This document shows, piece after piece, positions 25,459 to 56,948 of a DNA stretch of 64,000 nt (position 1 is its first letter; each line of letters starts with the position of its first letter). Origin of the DNA: Amoebidium appalachense (taxonomy: Eukaryota; Ichthyosporea). The stretch is from the NCBI GenBank assembly GCA_963693365.1, contig CAVNZM010000011.1, positions 5,704,001 to 5,768,000 of the forward strand. Reading direction: 5' to 3'. The position numbers were made by a program, and so were the translations under genes. Under the pieces are notes generated by a model. That model saw only the letters and a list, made by a program, of their open reading frames with translations, searched no databases and was not told the origin of the DNA.

Positions 25459-26319
25459 CCTCAGCGGTTTTTAGAGAGAACAAACGGATATACAGATTTC
25501 AAAAGGAGTGAAGTTTGACAGACGACGATTTGTAGAAAAATATATATTCCTACGCCCACCTCGTTCTAGCGTTGTTAGATAATACACCAAACAGGGAAAA
25601 CCGCTTGGATGAAGGCGAAACTAAACAACATGTGTAGCTTAACAACAAGGATCGGGGAAGGAGCTCGTGTTTATGGGTACCCCAGCTTACTATGCAGCTT
25701 ATAAAACACAAAAGGAGGTAAAATAGAATACATCAAGCACGATGAAACTCTAAGACTAACGTTCGCCTCTGTCCCGGCCCCCGCTCTTCTGAGTGAACTG
25801 ACTGACTTGAGGCTCGTTCGGTGCATGCAGGCAGTAAGGTGTGGGGTCGTAGTCTGACATTAATGACGCAATATACGACGTCACAAAGACATAATTTATC
25901 TGTAGGATTTTGGAGATCACAAATAATTCCGTAAAAAAAACAGACTACAACGATTTCTAGGGTCCCTAAAATAGTAAAATACGTCATCTAGGTGCTTTAT
26001 ATAGAATCTAGTTGGGCCACGTTTTGTAATATTGGGCGGGAATTTCAGCCAATCATATTGAACCAGCGTGACCAAAAAGTTGAACAGAGTCTTCAACAGA
26101 GAGAAGTGAAGTCAACACTTTCAAAAGTTTCAGTTTGTCGAAACGTTCACCTGCATGTTGCAATTTCTGTCTTTTGGGGCTCATGATTCATTTTGTCATA
26201 TAACACACTTAGGGCAATAAGAGACAAAAAGGATTGTTGTTGCTGTTATAGCTGATAGGAACTTACCTAGGAGATCCTGGGTAGGCGCGGCGTGCAGGCA
26301 CGAGCCACATTCAAACACC
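25459..26319. promoter_or_regulatory. Divergent promoter region between uS10m and eIF2D
   Basis: The 861 nt between the two start codons are unique sequence without long homopolymers. It has ACGTCA half-CRE cores at 25878-25883 and 25981-25986, TGACGCAAT near 25864, and TATA-like TTTATATAG at about 25996-26004. An E2F-like GGGCGGGAA (26034-26042) is followed by a CCAAT box (26049-26053). This composition suggests a housekeeping bidirectional promoter. Transcript starts cannot be read from sequence alone. Confidence 0.45.
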
Positions 26320-43946
<17,627 letters not shown>

Positions 43947-44785
43947 AGGGCTACCCCTCTACATAAGTGAGATCTCTCCTTGTCCGGTTGGGTGCCGGAC
44001 GGTGGGCAAGGCATCTTTCGGGACCTACTTCTGCCAGCTTGCCTGATAGTTTTTTCTTTTCTTTCTTTCTTTTTTGTTTTTTTTGTTTTTTTTCCCTCAC
44101 CTTCCCTCTCTCTTATAAAATCAGTCATGTATTGGTTTTCCATTGTTTTATTTTTTATTTTTTTCCAAAAAAAAAAAATTTCAACGGGGGAGGGGGTTGG
44201 GGGGGGGGGGGGGGTGTCCTTTGTGTGCCCTTGTACGAACAAATGCGTCGTTGTTATACCAAGACAGTATTCTAATACAGCATTTCAGTGTTAGTTTGAT
44301 GTCTCTCACAGAGCACACGTGAACGGAGGAGGGTAAGAAGAATGTGGGTTTTATTGCACACTAGCAAGCGTATTTGAAGGCTTTATTTTGTGAAGATACC
44401 CTTTTTTTTTTTTTTTTTTTACATTTGCAAATTTTGAAAAAGGTAAAAGTGTAAGGAACGAAACCTTGATATTTTCCCATGTTTTGGGGTTTGAAACCTT
44501 TTTTTTCCCCTCAATCTTTGTGTTCTTTTTTTTTTTTTTCCGTGTTGGTTTATTGGTTACGAAGGTGCTCGAACGAATGTTGTAAGTAAACCGTGAGATC
44601 TGGGGCTGTGCCTGTGGTATTTATTATCATACTCTATACTGAAGGAATAAACGTCACCGGTTTGCTATATAGCACTGCGGAACTTGAAGTTCGAGATATT
44701 GGGCACACATGGCCCTGTAATGTGTATAGTATGGGAGTTTTTTTTTGTTTGTTTTTTTTATTTTATTTTATTTATTTTATTTTTT

Positions 44786-44817
<32 letters not shown>

Positions 44818-44860
44818 TGTGTGGCTGTGTGTGTGGTGTGTGTGTGCGTGTGTCTGTGTG

Positions 44861-44903
<43 letters not shown>

Positions 44904-45042
44904 CGTGTGGGCGCGCGTGTGTGTGCGTGTGTGTGCGCACGCACGCGCAGGGGGTGGGGGCTCGGGGGGAGCTGTGACCGTGTGTGTGTGGGCGCAGAGA
45001 GGGGGTGGGGGGGGGGGGGCTGTGACCGTGTGTATGTGCACA

Positions 45043-45088
<46 letters not shown>

Positions 45089-45673
45089 CGTGCGTGTGTG
45101 TGCGTGCGTGTGTGCGTACGTGTGTGCGTGAGTATACGTACATGCAGGTGGGTGGGCAGGCAGGCGGGCATGCGTGCGTGCATGGGAGGTGCATGCAAGC
45201 GTGCAAATGTATATATGTGTGTGCGTCGTGCGTGCATTTATTTGCTCCTGCAAATTTGATAAGATAAAGTTCTGATGTGATGTATATGCATGCACGCGAC
45301 AATATATTTCACAGCAGCCGACCCAGAAATGAATCGAAAGTATATATGATGACAAAGTGATACAATTAGCTTACATACACAATTGTTTTCCCCGTCATAG
45401 TTGTATGCAGTGATTATAATGATTCAGCAGCTCCCCCCCCCCCCCCCCCCCCCCCCCCCACCACCACCACCACAACAACAACAACAACAACACACGCACA
45501 CACACACGCACACACAACGACCACCTAGTCCACCACCACGACCAAAAAAAAAAACACAAAAACAAAAGATATAGAAAAGGAGGAACGAGAAGGACCATCC
45601 CGAGCAGATGGAGTGTTTAAGCTTTAAGCAACTGCTGATATTTGATCAGGCAGGATTCACAAAAAGTGTGTCA

Positions 45674-45726
<53 letters not shown>

Positions 45727-46228
45727 TGTGTGCATGTGTCATACCGTAAACAGCGCTTGCCGTGACAGATCAGAGGAACTACCGTCTTCCACCCGGCATC
45801 GACAATACTCTAGCTAGGGTCCAACGGTGCCATCAGCTAATTATAAGCTAACACACCATTACGTCCAGTCCTTGAATTATTTGTACACACTTACCCCAGG
45901 ATTTTTACCCTTTTCCTCGCGGGATATGTAAGCAGCACGGTAAATCAAATGATCCAGAAAAAAAGGAGAAGAGAGAACAAAACAACAAGAAACGTACGTT
46001 ATAACCGTTAGTGACCTTTATAACGAAAACCAGAAAGCACTTGTGATACTTATGGGTCATTGACACGTTTTACTACGGATATACAAAACGTATGCCTCAG
46101 CATGAAATTTAAACCCCACATATGATATGTGAGTCATGCGAGCTCAGCTTGAAGAATGGGGGTGGGGGGGTGGGGTGGGGTGGGGTTGGGGGTTGCGGGT
46201 TGGGAGCTGGGGGCTGGGAGGAGGAGGA

Positions 46229-46262
<34 letters not shown>

Positions 46263-47029
46263 CTGGGGGCTGGGAGGAGGAGGAGGGGGGGGGGGGGGGT
46301 TAGACAATGGGGCAAAAATAACTCGGTTGACCATGAGGATGGGCTCGGCCCTGGTTCGATATTTATGATTCGGAAAGTTTTGCGACTAGTAGTCTCACAA
46401 TGTTCAATTGAAAATCCTCGAGCTCATGGGTGAATTCCACATTGCGTATTCACTTCAACTTGGAAAGAAATCTCTCCAAAAAAAATGGGCAATTATTATG
46501 CCAACTCGCAGGGAGAAAAGGCAGGGTATGCATTGAAATGTCCCATTCAACATGTGTGTGGCATGGATCCTTAGCTATGAGCGGTGAAACACAGGAATAC
46601 TATGTTCTATACGTATTCCCGGGTTTAAATAATACCCATCACTAGATACATGCTGGGTTCATAATAGCACTTCCAGGTGACCGGACATACCTAATACAGT
46701 CTAATACTAGAGAAATGCGGTGTTCATGATACTATAAACTCCCATGTGAGCAGACATACCCACTAACACATACATGATGTGTTAACGAAAAAAAGAAAAT
46801 CAGAAAAATATACCCCGGGAAGGCATTGTAAAACACAACCCAAGTTTCTGCAAACTTCTTACATACACAACATCAGGCCATACCCAATATGCCCACTACT
46901 AATTAGCATCCTATTTTAGCAACCCACAGTGACCCTTCTCACTCAAACCCAATTATGCGGACCAAAAAACTAACACTGGCATAGCAACAAATCCCACCCC
47001 GCACCCTCTTTAAAATATTAACGAACCAC
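43947..47029. other. Convergent intergenic region between eIF2D and the F-box gene
   Basis: This stretch holds the 3' flanks of two convergent genes. It contains T-rich DNA (44040-44170, 44401-44550), a T-run/G-run composite (44745-44816), (GT)n blocks to about 45130, a C-run with CA and CAA triplets (45435-45510), another GT tract (45679-45725), and G-runs around 46160-46300. The sequence from 46320 to 47029 is unique and AT-rich. I recognise no gene in it. Confidence 0.5.
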
Positions 47030-47332
47030 TCAATACATGGCATGGTATTGCATAGGCAAGAATTCAGCAATAACACTGCGACTTAGTCTTAAAGAAAGCG
47101 CAACATCGAATGCAGCGGTTATGTTTTGCATTCGCCCAGCACCCGTTCTCAGGTCACGAATCCACGATTGCTCCAGCTCATAGCAGTGAACAAATTGGTC
47201 TTTGGCCGTGACATGATTAGGCCCCCTCACAACCGGATACCCCTTTCGCTTGTGCAAGTTGGAGTAGAGACGTTCTGCCAGGCAGAAAGTCTGGTTAGTA
47301 TGGGTTGGAAATCTACCCTCCCCCCCCCCCCC

Positions 47333-47421
<89 letters not shown>

Positions 47422-47944
47422 CCACAACCCACAAAATCTACCCCCCCCCCCCCCAAAAAAAAAAAAAAAAAAAAAAAAACACCCACAACAGCTGGACCAA
47501 CCTCACGCACTCACAAACCACACGTGCACCGACACAAACACATACACAAGCATGCCTGCATGCGCAGGTGTGGGCGGGTGCGCACACACCTACCCACCCA
47601 CCCACCCGCACACACCCGTGACACCGACACATCCACACCACACATCCCCCCCCCCCCCCCCCCCCCGTGGCCCCCACCTATCACTTTCCAACAACCTCCG
47701 CCCTTGGTTAGTCTTGCCTCTCTTAGTACATGCACAAGCAGCACAAACACAGATGTATGCACACTCAATCAAGAAAGCAGATGTGTTGTGTGTGTGTGTG
47801 TGTGTGTTTGTGTGTGTGTGCATGCACGGGCATGCGTCTCCGTGTCCTCTTGGAATAGGGAGTACCAGAACGAAAAAAAGAAGTGAAAAAGAGAACGGGC
47901 GGGCGGGGAGGCACGGGGGTGGGGTGGGTGGGTGGGTGGGTGGG

Positions 47945-47983
<39 letters not shown>

Positions 47984-48494
47984 TGTGCTGCACAGTGAGA
48001 AGACCACATTCACAAAGAACATCACAATGCAGAACAGAATCAAAGAATATGCGCCGAAAGTCACCAATGGGGCCAGATCTGGCGGGGGAAAGGGGGGGGG
48101 GGGGGGGGGGGGGGGGGGGGAAGAGCGACTTTTTTCCGCTTGAAAATTCACAGCCCCACTCAAGCGCTTTTTTTTTTTTGGGGGGGGGGGGGGGAGGGGG
48201 GGGGAGGGGGGGGGGGGGGGAGGGGGGGGGGCTGGGATAGAACTAGAGTGCCGGTACACAACAACAACATACCTTCATTCTTCAAGACGACACTCCTCCA
48301 CGCTTGACATGTCTGAAATGGAAAATCGACAAAAAGTCAGCGGGTTAGATTTGTGTGTAAAAGATGATTTAGGCTTATCTGGTTGCCCAATGAAGCATTG
48401 GCCATTTGCCTTTTGACATTATAGCCTATCATAGTAACTCGACAGGTACCTAAAACGTTGTGCTAATGCCATCATTTGGAAAAGGCAGAAGTTT

Positions 48495-48525
<31 letters not shown>

Positions 48526-49674
48526 GGGGAGGGGGGAGGGGGAAGCTAAAAATAAAATGCTATATTCAGCAAGCAAGGAGTGTAAAGACATTTCTCTAAG
48601 ACATGCACAACCTCGTGAGCCATATAGATAGTTTTTTAGCAACCACACAAGTTGAGTGCAACATAACAAAAGTAATCTCAGAGAACCGGGAGAGAGGGTT
48701 GGGGGGAGGGTGGGTGGGTGTGGGGGGGGGTAGACGGGGGAGGGGGGAAAGGGGGGGGGGGAGGGGGGAAGGGGCAGTTCTTACCCAAATTAAAGACACA
48801 GTATTAAGAAAATGGGGCCGAAAGAGCCACATACACACAAAAAAGACATACAATATGCTGGAACACTCTGTCCACACGTTAATAGTGGTAGTGGACTGAG
48901 GAGAAAGGAGAGAGGAGGGGGCGGGGGGGGGGGGGGGGGGGGGGGGGGGAAGGGGGGGGAGGAGGGGGGGAGGAAGGGGGAAAGGAGGGGTGTGTGTGTC
49001 TGTGTGAATTCTGACTAATATTAGGTACATATCACCGCCCAGAAAGTAACAAAGCACACCGGAAGTGACAAGACATGGTGCAGCCACACACACATCCATT
49101 CAATCTATTAAACACTACTGCAAAAATACAGAGACAAGAGCAGAAAGACAGTCATCGGCTTCAATTGAAATGGAGAGACGGATCTGGATTCAGGCTTGTC
49201 GCCAAACATGATGTTTGTCTACATGCTGGAACACACCCAAGGCCATGCACATGCCTGTGGACATTACAAACGGCATAATGAAAGAAGTCGCGGAAAAAGG
49301 GGTGTGCGTGTGTGTGCGTGTGTGTGTGTGTGTGCGTGTATGTGTGTGTGTGTGTATGTGTGTGTGCGTGTGTATGTGTGTGTGTTTACAACCCTTCCCC
49401 CCCCCCCCCCCCAAAAAAAAAAAAAAAAAAAAAGGAAAGCAAACCGAAACGTGTAAGTAGTGGTGCTGAGACCGCGAGAGGAAGGGGGTGGGAGGGGGGT
49501 GGGGGTGGGGTGTGGGGGGGGGAGGTGTGTTCTGAGTATTAGTGTTAGGCAACTTTGTCTGCCATGCACGATCTCTTAAGTACGGTCACTTACCAGGGTC
49601 ACGCTGCAGAGCGTAGGTGCGTCGACATGTTTGAACACGTGCAAGAGCAGCTCGGGGGGAAGACTGGTAGCCAT
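47030..49674 (-). CDS. Small F-box domain protein
   Basis: F-box proteins link substrates to Skp1-Cullin ubiquitin ligases. Three minus-strand exons join in frame: 49674-49594, 48312-48273 and 47274-47030 (TGA), giving 121 residues. Exon 1 reads MATSLPPELLLHVFKHVDAP then TLCSVTL, and exon 2 continues TCQAWRSVVLKNE. Together they match the F-box pattern (LPxELLxxIF, then LCxxSxVCKxW) over residues 4-45. Donors are GTAAGT and GTATG. Exon 3 (ERLYSNLHKRKGYPVVRG onward) has no domain I recognise. The protein is short for an F-box receptor, so exon 3 may splice onward or be a short isoform end. The gene is divergent from ClpX. Confidence 0.6.
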
Positions 49675-50589
49675 GTTGAGAATCTAGTAAAAGAGAAATG
49701 AGGATGGAAGAGCTGCTTGCTCTTGGGGGGGGGAGGGAGCGGGAGAAGGGGGGGGAAGGGGGGGGGGGGGGGGGGGGGGGGGGAGGGCAGCTGCGATGGG
49801 AATGAAAGAGGGAGGTGCCCGACTTCCAGAAAATAAAAACAGCTAAAAGATTCTGTGGCAACACGGGCTCTGTATAGTAATCACGAGGGATGTATATAAA
49901 CTAGGGGCTCCCGGCTGGCCGGTGTGCTATTATCATAGGAGGCCCTGGTACGACTGAGGTTGAAACTACAAAGCCACAGCCTGATGATCACTTCATTCTA
50001 TAGTGAAGGCCGCCAACTGGCAGCATATGATTAAGCCAGTTAAAATAGCCATTCACGGCTCAATTATCTTTTTACAAATTTTAAAGAAATGTTTTTGAGT
50101 CTTAAAGCTTTTTAAAAGAACCAAGATTATGACGTTTTTGCACCTCTTTGTGTGAGCCTGCTTTCGTTGCTGCGTGAGCCGGCACGGCGCTGCGGCAACA
50201 AACAAATGCAACGAAACAGCAAACAAAAAAAAAAAAAAGTGAAGTGCGGGCCTAGTGTGTAGTGTAAACATGTGAAACGGAACCATAGGCTTTTAGTGTG
50301 AACGGACTAAGTGCACACTGTAAATATAGGGGGGGACTTTTTAGCTTCTATAACACTGGTATGTTTGCGCTGAGTAGGTTTCTTGACCATTTATCATATT
50401 CGTTGGTGACGAAGGATTATGCACCATTTAGTCTAGTATCCGTTGCTTGCTGGTTTTCGTTTTCAACACATAATCATCCATCGACCTCCAGCCAAATTCA
50501 GCATAAAAGGGGCACACATCAACTTCTAATTGCACCTTAATACATCTTTTCTTTGCCCTTGCTGCTGGGAGATAGTTCCCTCGCCCATA
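49675..50589. promoter_or_regulatory. Divergent promoter region between the F-box gene and ClpX
   Basis: These 915 nt separate two oppositely directed start codons. Apart from a G-run block at 49725-49790 the sequence is unique. No TATA box or other element could be assigned with confidence, so this is called from gene arrangement alone. Confidence 0.35.
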
Positions 50590-51182
50590 ATGTTATTAAC
50601 CCGGCTGGCAACCACCCGTGCCGGCCCTCTGGTAAAACATGCGCGCCGCTTGTCTATATTCACTCACCAAATACCAAAAGAGAGCGCATCTTTTCCAAGG
50701 AAAGCAGGTAACACCCATCTTTTGAGAATAGCGGCTGGGTTTCACACGACGAGATGGGTGTGGAAGGGGCAAGGAGGTGGGGACAACTGGGGTTCAAACA
50801 ACAACGGCATGTGTCCAACTTGCAAGGTTCCTGTAGTAAGAGGTGGGTGTGCGTGTCCAGCACATGTACGCACGCGCGCATAGCCACATGTACTCACGTA
50901 TGTCGACAGGCATTGCACATGCAAGCATTATAGGCTTTTCTTCGTTCTCTCTCCCTCCCTCTCCTTTTCGTCTCTCCTCTCCCTCGGTTTTTCTTTGTTC
51001 TATTGCCTTCTATTGCCTTCTATTTTCTAAGATAATCACACAAACACAAACGCACATAAACACACCCACACACACAGACACATAGACAGGCACACACAAA
51101 CACACACACACACTCTCACTCATTCACTCACTCACTCACTCACTCACTCACTACTCACACACCCACACATTCACACAGCCCC

Positions 51183-51223
<41 letters not shown>

Positions 51224-52832
51224 TTCCTCTCCCAACCAACACCCACCCACACACACACAGCGCCTTTCGCCACATTGCTCCTATGTTTATTACTCACAGT
51301 GCCCCCCCCCCCCCCCCCCCCCCCCTCCCCGCCCCACACACACACCCCACACCTACTCATAACACACCGTTTTTCTTAAAATGCAAAGTTCATGCTCCTG
51401 TTTAGTCGTTTTCCTCAATGGGTAACCCGCACTGCCAGTGCCCCCCCCCCCCCCCCGTCCCCACCTCATCCCATCTTCCTCTCTCCATCCACCCCTTCCC
51501 CCCTCCTCCCTCCGGTTCCTGCCGGCCTCCCCCCCTCCCCCCCCCCCTCCCCCCCCAAAGTTGCACCATTCACCCACCCACTCTGCCACCTCGCTTTTAT
51601 TAAAGCAGGCACATGGGGGTGTTATGTTACCATGGGAACTAACACATCCCCCCCCCCCCCCCTCCCCCCCTCCCCCCTCTCCCCCTCCCCCCACTCCCCC
51701 CCCCCCCCCCCCGGATGGTGGAGATTCTCTCACCGTTTAAAGCGTACATCGCTCAGGGCCCCCCCCCCTCCCCCCCCCCCCCCCCCTCTCCTAACTCCCC
51801 ATGCTCATCTCCCCCTTTATTCCCTCGAGGCTGGGCTCTGCTCATGATGCATGCTTTCTGTGTGTTCGGCAACTTCTGCATTGTGTTGTCCGTCGTGAAC
51901 GTGTTCTTCATACTCTGTAACACATGCCTAACCCCTTCCCCCCTCTCCCCTCCCCCTGCCCCCCCCCCCCCCCCCCCCCCCCCCCATACACACACATCCT
52001 TCCCCCCCCCCCCCCCCCCCTTTTTTTATTTTTATTTTTATTTTTTCTTTATTTTTTGCAGAACCGAACATCCCATTCAGTAAATGCCCGCAGTGCCACA
52101 TGCTCTATTCGATCACACACGAACCGAAACCCGAAGAGGTGCCAATTTACGAGAGAAAGGAGCCTCTGTCGGAGCTGATTGCCCCTAGCAAGGTGCGGTT
52201 TTTGGATCTGATTTTTACCGGATTTTGCATCTGCTGTCAAATGACCCCTAAATACCCGTTTTTTATATTGCAGGGTTTGTTTATTTTTTGGGGGGGGTGG
52301 GGGGGGGGGGTGGGGGGAGGGGGGGGGGGGGGGGGGGGGGAGAGAGGGGGGGGGGGTGGGGAGGAGAGGGGTGAGGGGTGTATTTTGTTTTCTTGGTCAT
52401 TGTGGTTATTATTATCATTTTTTGAGGTCGAAGGGACCGGTGGGAGGGGGGGGATGTGGGGTTGTGCTGGGTGTGCACGGTTTAATGGAGGACAGAAAGC
52501 TTGTGGGCGTGGGGGATGAATGTTTTTCTTTGGATCTTAATGATAGAAACGCGATGGCGAGCATGGCCGTGTGTGCGCGAGTACATGTATCTGTAGTGTT
52601 TGTCTGTGTGTTTGTGTGTGTGTGTGCGTGCGCTCGTGCGCGGTTGGGTCTCGCGTGTGTGTGCATGTGTGTGTGCGTGCGTGCATGCCTGCATGCATGT
52701 GCCCGAGGGGCCGGGGTGGTGGGGGGATGGTGGGAGGGGGGAGGGGGGGAGGGAGGGGAGGAGAAGGGGGCGGTGGGTTTTTTTGGGATGGAGAAGGGGG
52801 TGGGGGTGGGGGTGGTGTGTGTGTGTGTGAGT

Positions 52833-52864
<32 letters not shown>

Positions 52865-53116
52865 CTGTGTGTGCGTGTGTCTGTGCGTGTGTGTGTGTGT
52901 GTGTGTGTATGTTTTGGGGGGGGAGGGGGGGGGAGAGGCAGATTTGAGCTTGCACAGGTGAACGTACCCACACGGAGACAGTCAAAGACTGGCACACACA
53001 TGTATATACGTCCTCCCCACCTCTTTTTCCAAATAGATTTACTCACTCCCCCCAACCCTTCCTCCGACACATGCACATTTATACACAAACACACACACAC
53101 ACACATGTACACTCAC

Positions 53117-53178
<62 letters not shown>

Positions 53179-53181
53179 CCA

Positions 53182-53238
<57 letters not shown>

Positions 53239-53650
53239 GCACACACACGCACCCCCCTCCCACACACACACACACACGCTTGCACACACACAGATCAAGG
53301 ACTATCTGGACCACCACGTGATCGGGCAAGAGCACGCCAAGACCGTATTGGCTGTTGCGGTTTATAATCATTATAAGCGCCTTCGTCTATTGGCCGAACG
53401 GCAGCATAGGGAGGATGAGGCAAACAGGAGAGAAAACATGTTCTATACGCAGGTAGGTACAGTATAAACACCGAATCTCAATAACGATCGATATTTTGTG
53501 TTTCTTGGCATAGTTCGATGGCCCCAGGTGCTTTATTAGTTCTTTCCATTCTTCCCTCCTTTCCTTTTACGCAAATGATACGTGAGAGCACATCGGAACA
53601 CTTGTGCAGCCGCATGTGTGCGTGCCCATACCCCACCACCACCACAACCA

Positions 53651-53699
<49 letters not shown>

Positions 53700-54724
53700 C
53701 ACAAATCCACACACACACGCACACACACACACCCTACACTCACACATACACAAACACACATACTCACCAGCACACCCAGGCATTCATATAGGGAATTGCA
53801 CGTGCACACACACACACACGTCCGCTCACGCACAAAAATATTTATTAGCCAATTGTGTGGCAAGGCATCACATAGATGTTAAGACTCTACCGCACGCAGG
53901 AATTTTTAATTTTTTCTTTTTGCCGGGTGCTGTGGTGCGGGCAGCGTCCAGAAGAAGCAGGGGGGAAGCGGGCGGGGCGGGCGGGCGGGCGGACGGGCGG
54001 GCGGGCGGGGCGGGCGGGAAGGGGGGGGGAGGGGGGGGGGAAGGGGGGGGGGGAGGAAGGGAGGGAGGGTGTGTGCCTGTTTCATAGACTACGGTGCTAC
54101 GAACAGAAGCTCTTCTTTTTTCATAATGTCTATCCGTCTTATTCACAATACCATCTCCCTAATCATATTACCTATCCCCTAATCAATCATATTACCTATC
54201 CCCCTAATCTTATTGTCTATCACTCTATCATAATATCTCTCCCCCAATTATAATGCCTAATCTCTCTCACAGCCGCAGGCACAATCGAACCCACCTGCAC
54301 CAGGCTATCACTATGACGCAGTCACAGGCACAAACGAAGGTGCTTTACCCCCCCCCCCCCAAAAAAAAAAAATAAATAAATAAATAAATAAATAAATAAA
54401 AAATAAAATAAAGATAAAAAAGAAAAAAATGGAAAAAGAAACTACCAGCATTGCCACTGCCTTTGTGGTTGCGGTCGCCGCCTACCTCCCCCCCCCCCCC
54501 TCCCCCCCCCTCCCCCCCCCTCCCCCTCCCCCCCCCCCCCCCCCCCCCCCCACCCGCCGCCCGCCCGCGCTCCTCCTTCCTCCCTCCCTATCTACCCTAA
54601 GCACACATTGGAAGGCGATATGGGCACTCATGTTCTCATGCAGCATACTCAGGCGGGCACAAACCCACGAGCAACCAAGCACACATACACGCACGGAAGA
54701 CGCACGCACACACACGCGCGCGCG

Positions 54725-54785
<61 letters not shown>

Positions 54786-55032
54786 GGGCGCACACACACG
54801 CCCTGTCAGGGTTATTAGGTTAGGCCAAAAGCAGGCCAGATCGGGTAGTAGCAGCCCTGAAGTGGGACGAGATGGGGTTTGAGGAGGGGGGTGGGGGTGG
54901 GAAGGGGGAAGGAGGGAGGGAGGGGGTGGGGGTGGGGTGGGGGTGGGGGGGTAGGGTGGGAGGGGGGAGTGATTCTTGTTGATTCGTGTCAGAATCACCC
55001 TGCGTGGGTCCCGGGCGTGTGGGTGGGTGGGT

Positions 55033-55126
<94 letters not shown>

Positions 55127-55860
55127 GGGGGGGGGGGGGGGGGGGGTAAGAAGTAAGAAGGGAGGCCCGAAACAAGGCAAGGGAACAGATGCCCAGATGC
55201 TTGATTCGCAGAAGCAACAGAACTCCTTTTTTTCTTTTTTTTTTCGTTTTTTTTTTCGCTCTCTCTCTCCTCTTCTTTTTAATTTTTTTTTTTTCTTTTT
55301 TTTTTTTTTGGTTGGTCGTGGTGGTGATTGCGAAGGGGGGGAGGGGGGGGGGGGGGGGGAGAGAGAGAGAGAAGGGCAAGAGGCTTGTTCTGATACACCT
55401 CCCCGTTCCCCTTTACATCTCGGTTTGGAGCAGATACCGAATGGAATGCAGATAAGGTAACACACCTCATAATCCCATAATCTCGTATTCCCATTATCCC
55501 ATAATCCCACAATCCCATTATCCCATTATCCCATAACCCCATACTCCCATAATCCCACAACCTCAAAGCCCCATAGCCCCATATTCCCACACCTAATGCG
55601 TAGCCCCCTACCTTGTGCCGTGCACCAGCAATTTATGCCTTAGGAACGTCTTTGTCGGGAGATAGTACCCATCTCTCTCTTTTTTTTTTTTTTTTTTCAT
55701 TTAAGTCCTCTTTGTGTATGCGGATGCATGTCTTTGGCAGGTGGATGCACAAGCAGGAGGGGGTGGGTGGAGGGGGAGGGGGAGGGGGAGGGGGGGGGGG
55801 GGGGATGGCAGGGGATAGATAGGGAGATGAACCGAGGCAACACAAGGTCGGTTGGTCATG

Positions 55861-55947
<87 letters not shown>

Positions 55948-55992
55948 TAGATAGGGAGATGAACCGAGGCAACACAAGGTCGGTTGGTCATT

Positions 55993-56056
<64 letters not shown>

Positions 56057-56090
56057 TGTGTGTTCTTTTCTATTCTTTTCTCCCAGCCCC

Positions 56091-56129
<39 letters not shown>

Positions 56130-56917
56130 CAACAACAACAACCAACCACCACCACCAGCCCCTCAGTTTTCGTGAGTTCTTTTGCATGTGTGATGTGGGT
56201 AAGCTCAGGAATCAAGATGAAAGATAGGAATTAGGAAAAAGCGGATGGAGGCAAGGGAATACACTTCTGTTAGCCATAGAGAAAATCTCAATCTGAAACC
56301 CCCCCCCCCCCCCCCCCCCCTCCCCCTCCCCCCCCCCCCCCCCCCCCAAAAAAAAAAAAAAAAAAAAAAAAAACCGATCAAATTAGATAAGTAGACAAAT
56401 ACCCTTATGAATACATAGATAAGTGACAGAAAAAAGTAGAAAACATGATGGTCGATTGCATGTCTTTTGTTTTGTCGCTACAATCACTTGGTTGCATCAC
56501 GCCCCAGGTGCCCACCCGAGGAGGGGAGGCTGAGGTGATACGCAAGTTTTACGAGGGAGATATCCCGCCCAAACAGCGCAGGAAACGACGAAACCTGATG
56601 GATAACACCCAAATTTCGCAGACGGCAACAGGACGGGATAACTGCGCAGCCACTACCGAGGAAAGCGAGTGGAGTGATATTACCGAGGGAGAGGGGGAAG
56701 AGGAGGGAGAATGGGACGAGGAAGCTGAGATACAACAGAGGGTGCTGCAGGATGATATCGAGTTGAAGGATGTGGAGCTGGATAAGAGCAACATTATGCT
56801 GTTTGGCCCCACGGGGTGTGGTGGGTTTCCCTCGTTGTTGTTTTCCCCCTTGTTGTAGTTTTCCCTCGTTGTTGTTTTCCTCCGTTGTTGTAGCTTTCCC
56901 TCGTCCTCCCCCCCCCT

Positions 56918-56948
<31 letters not shown>

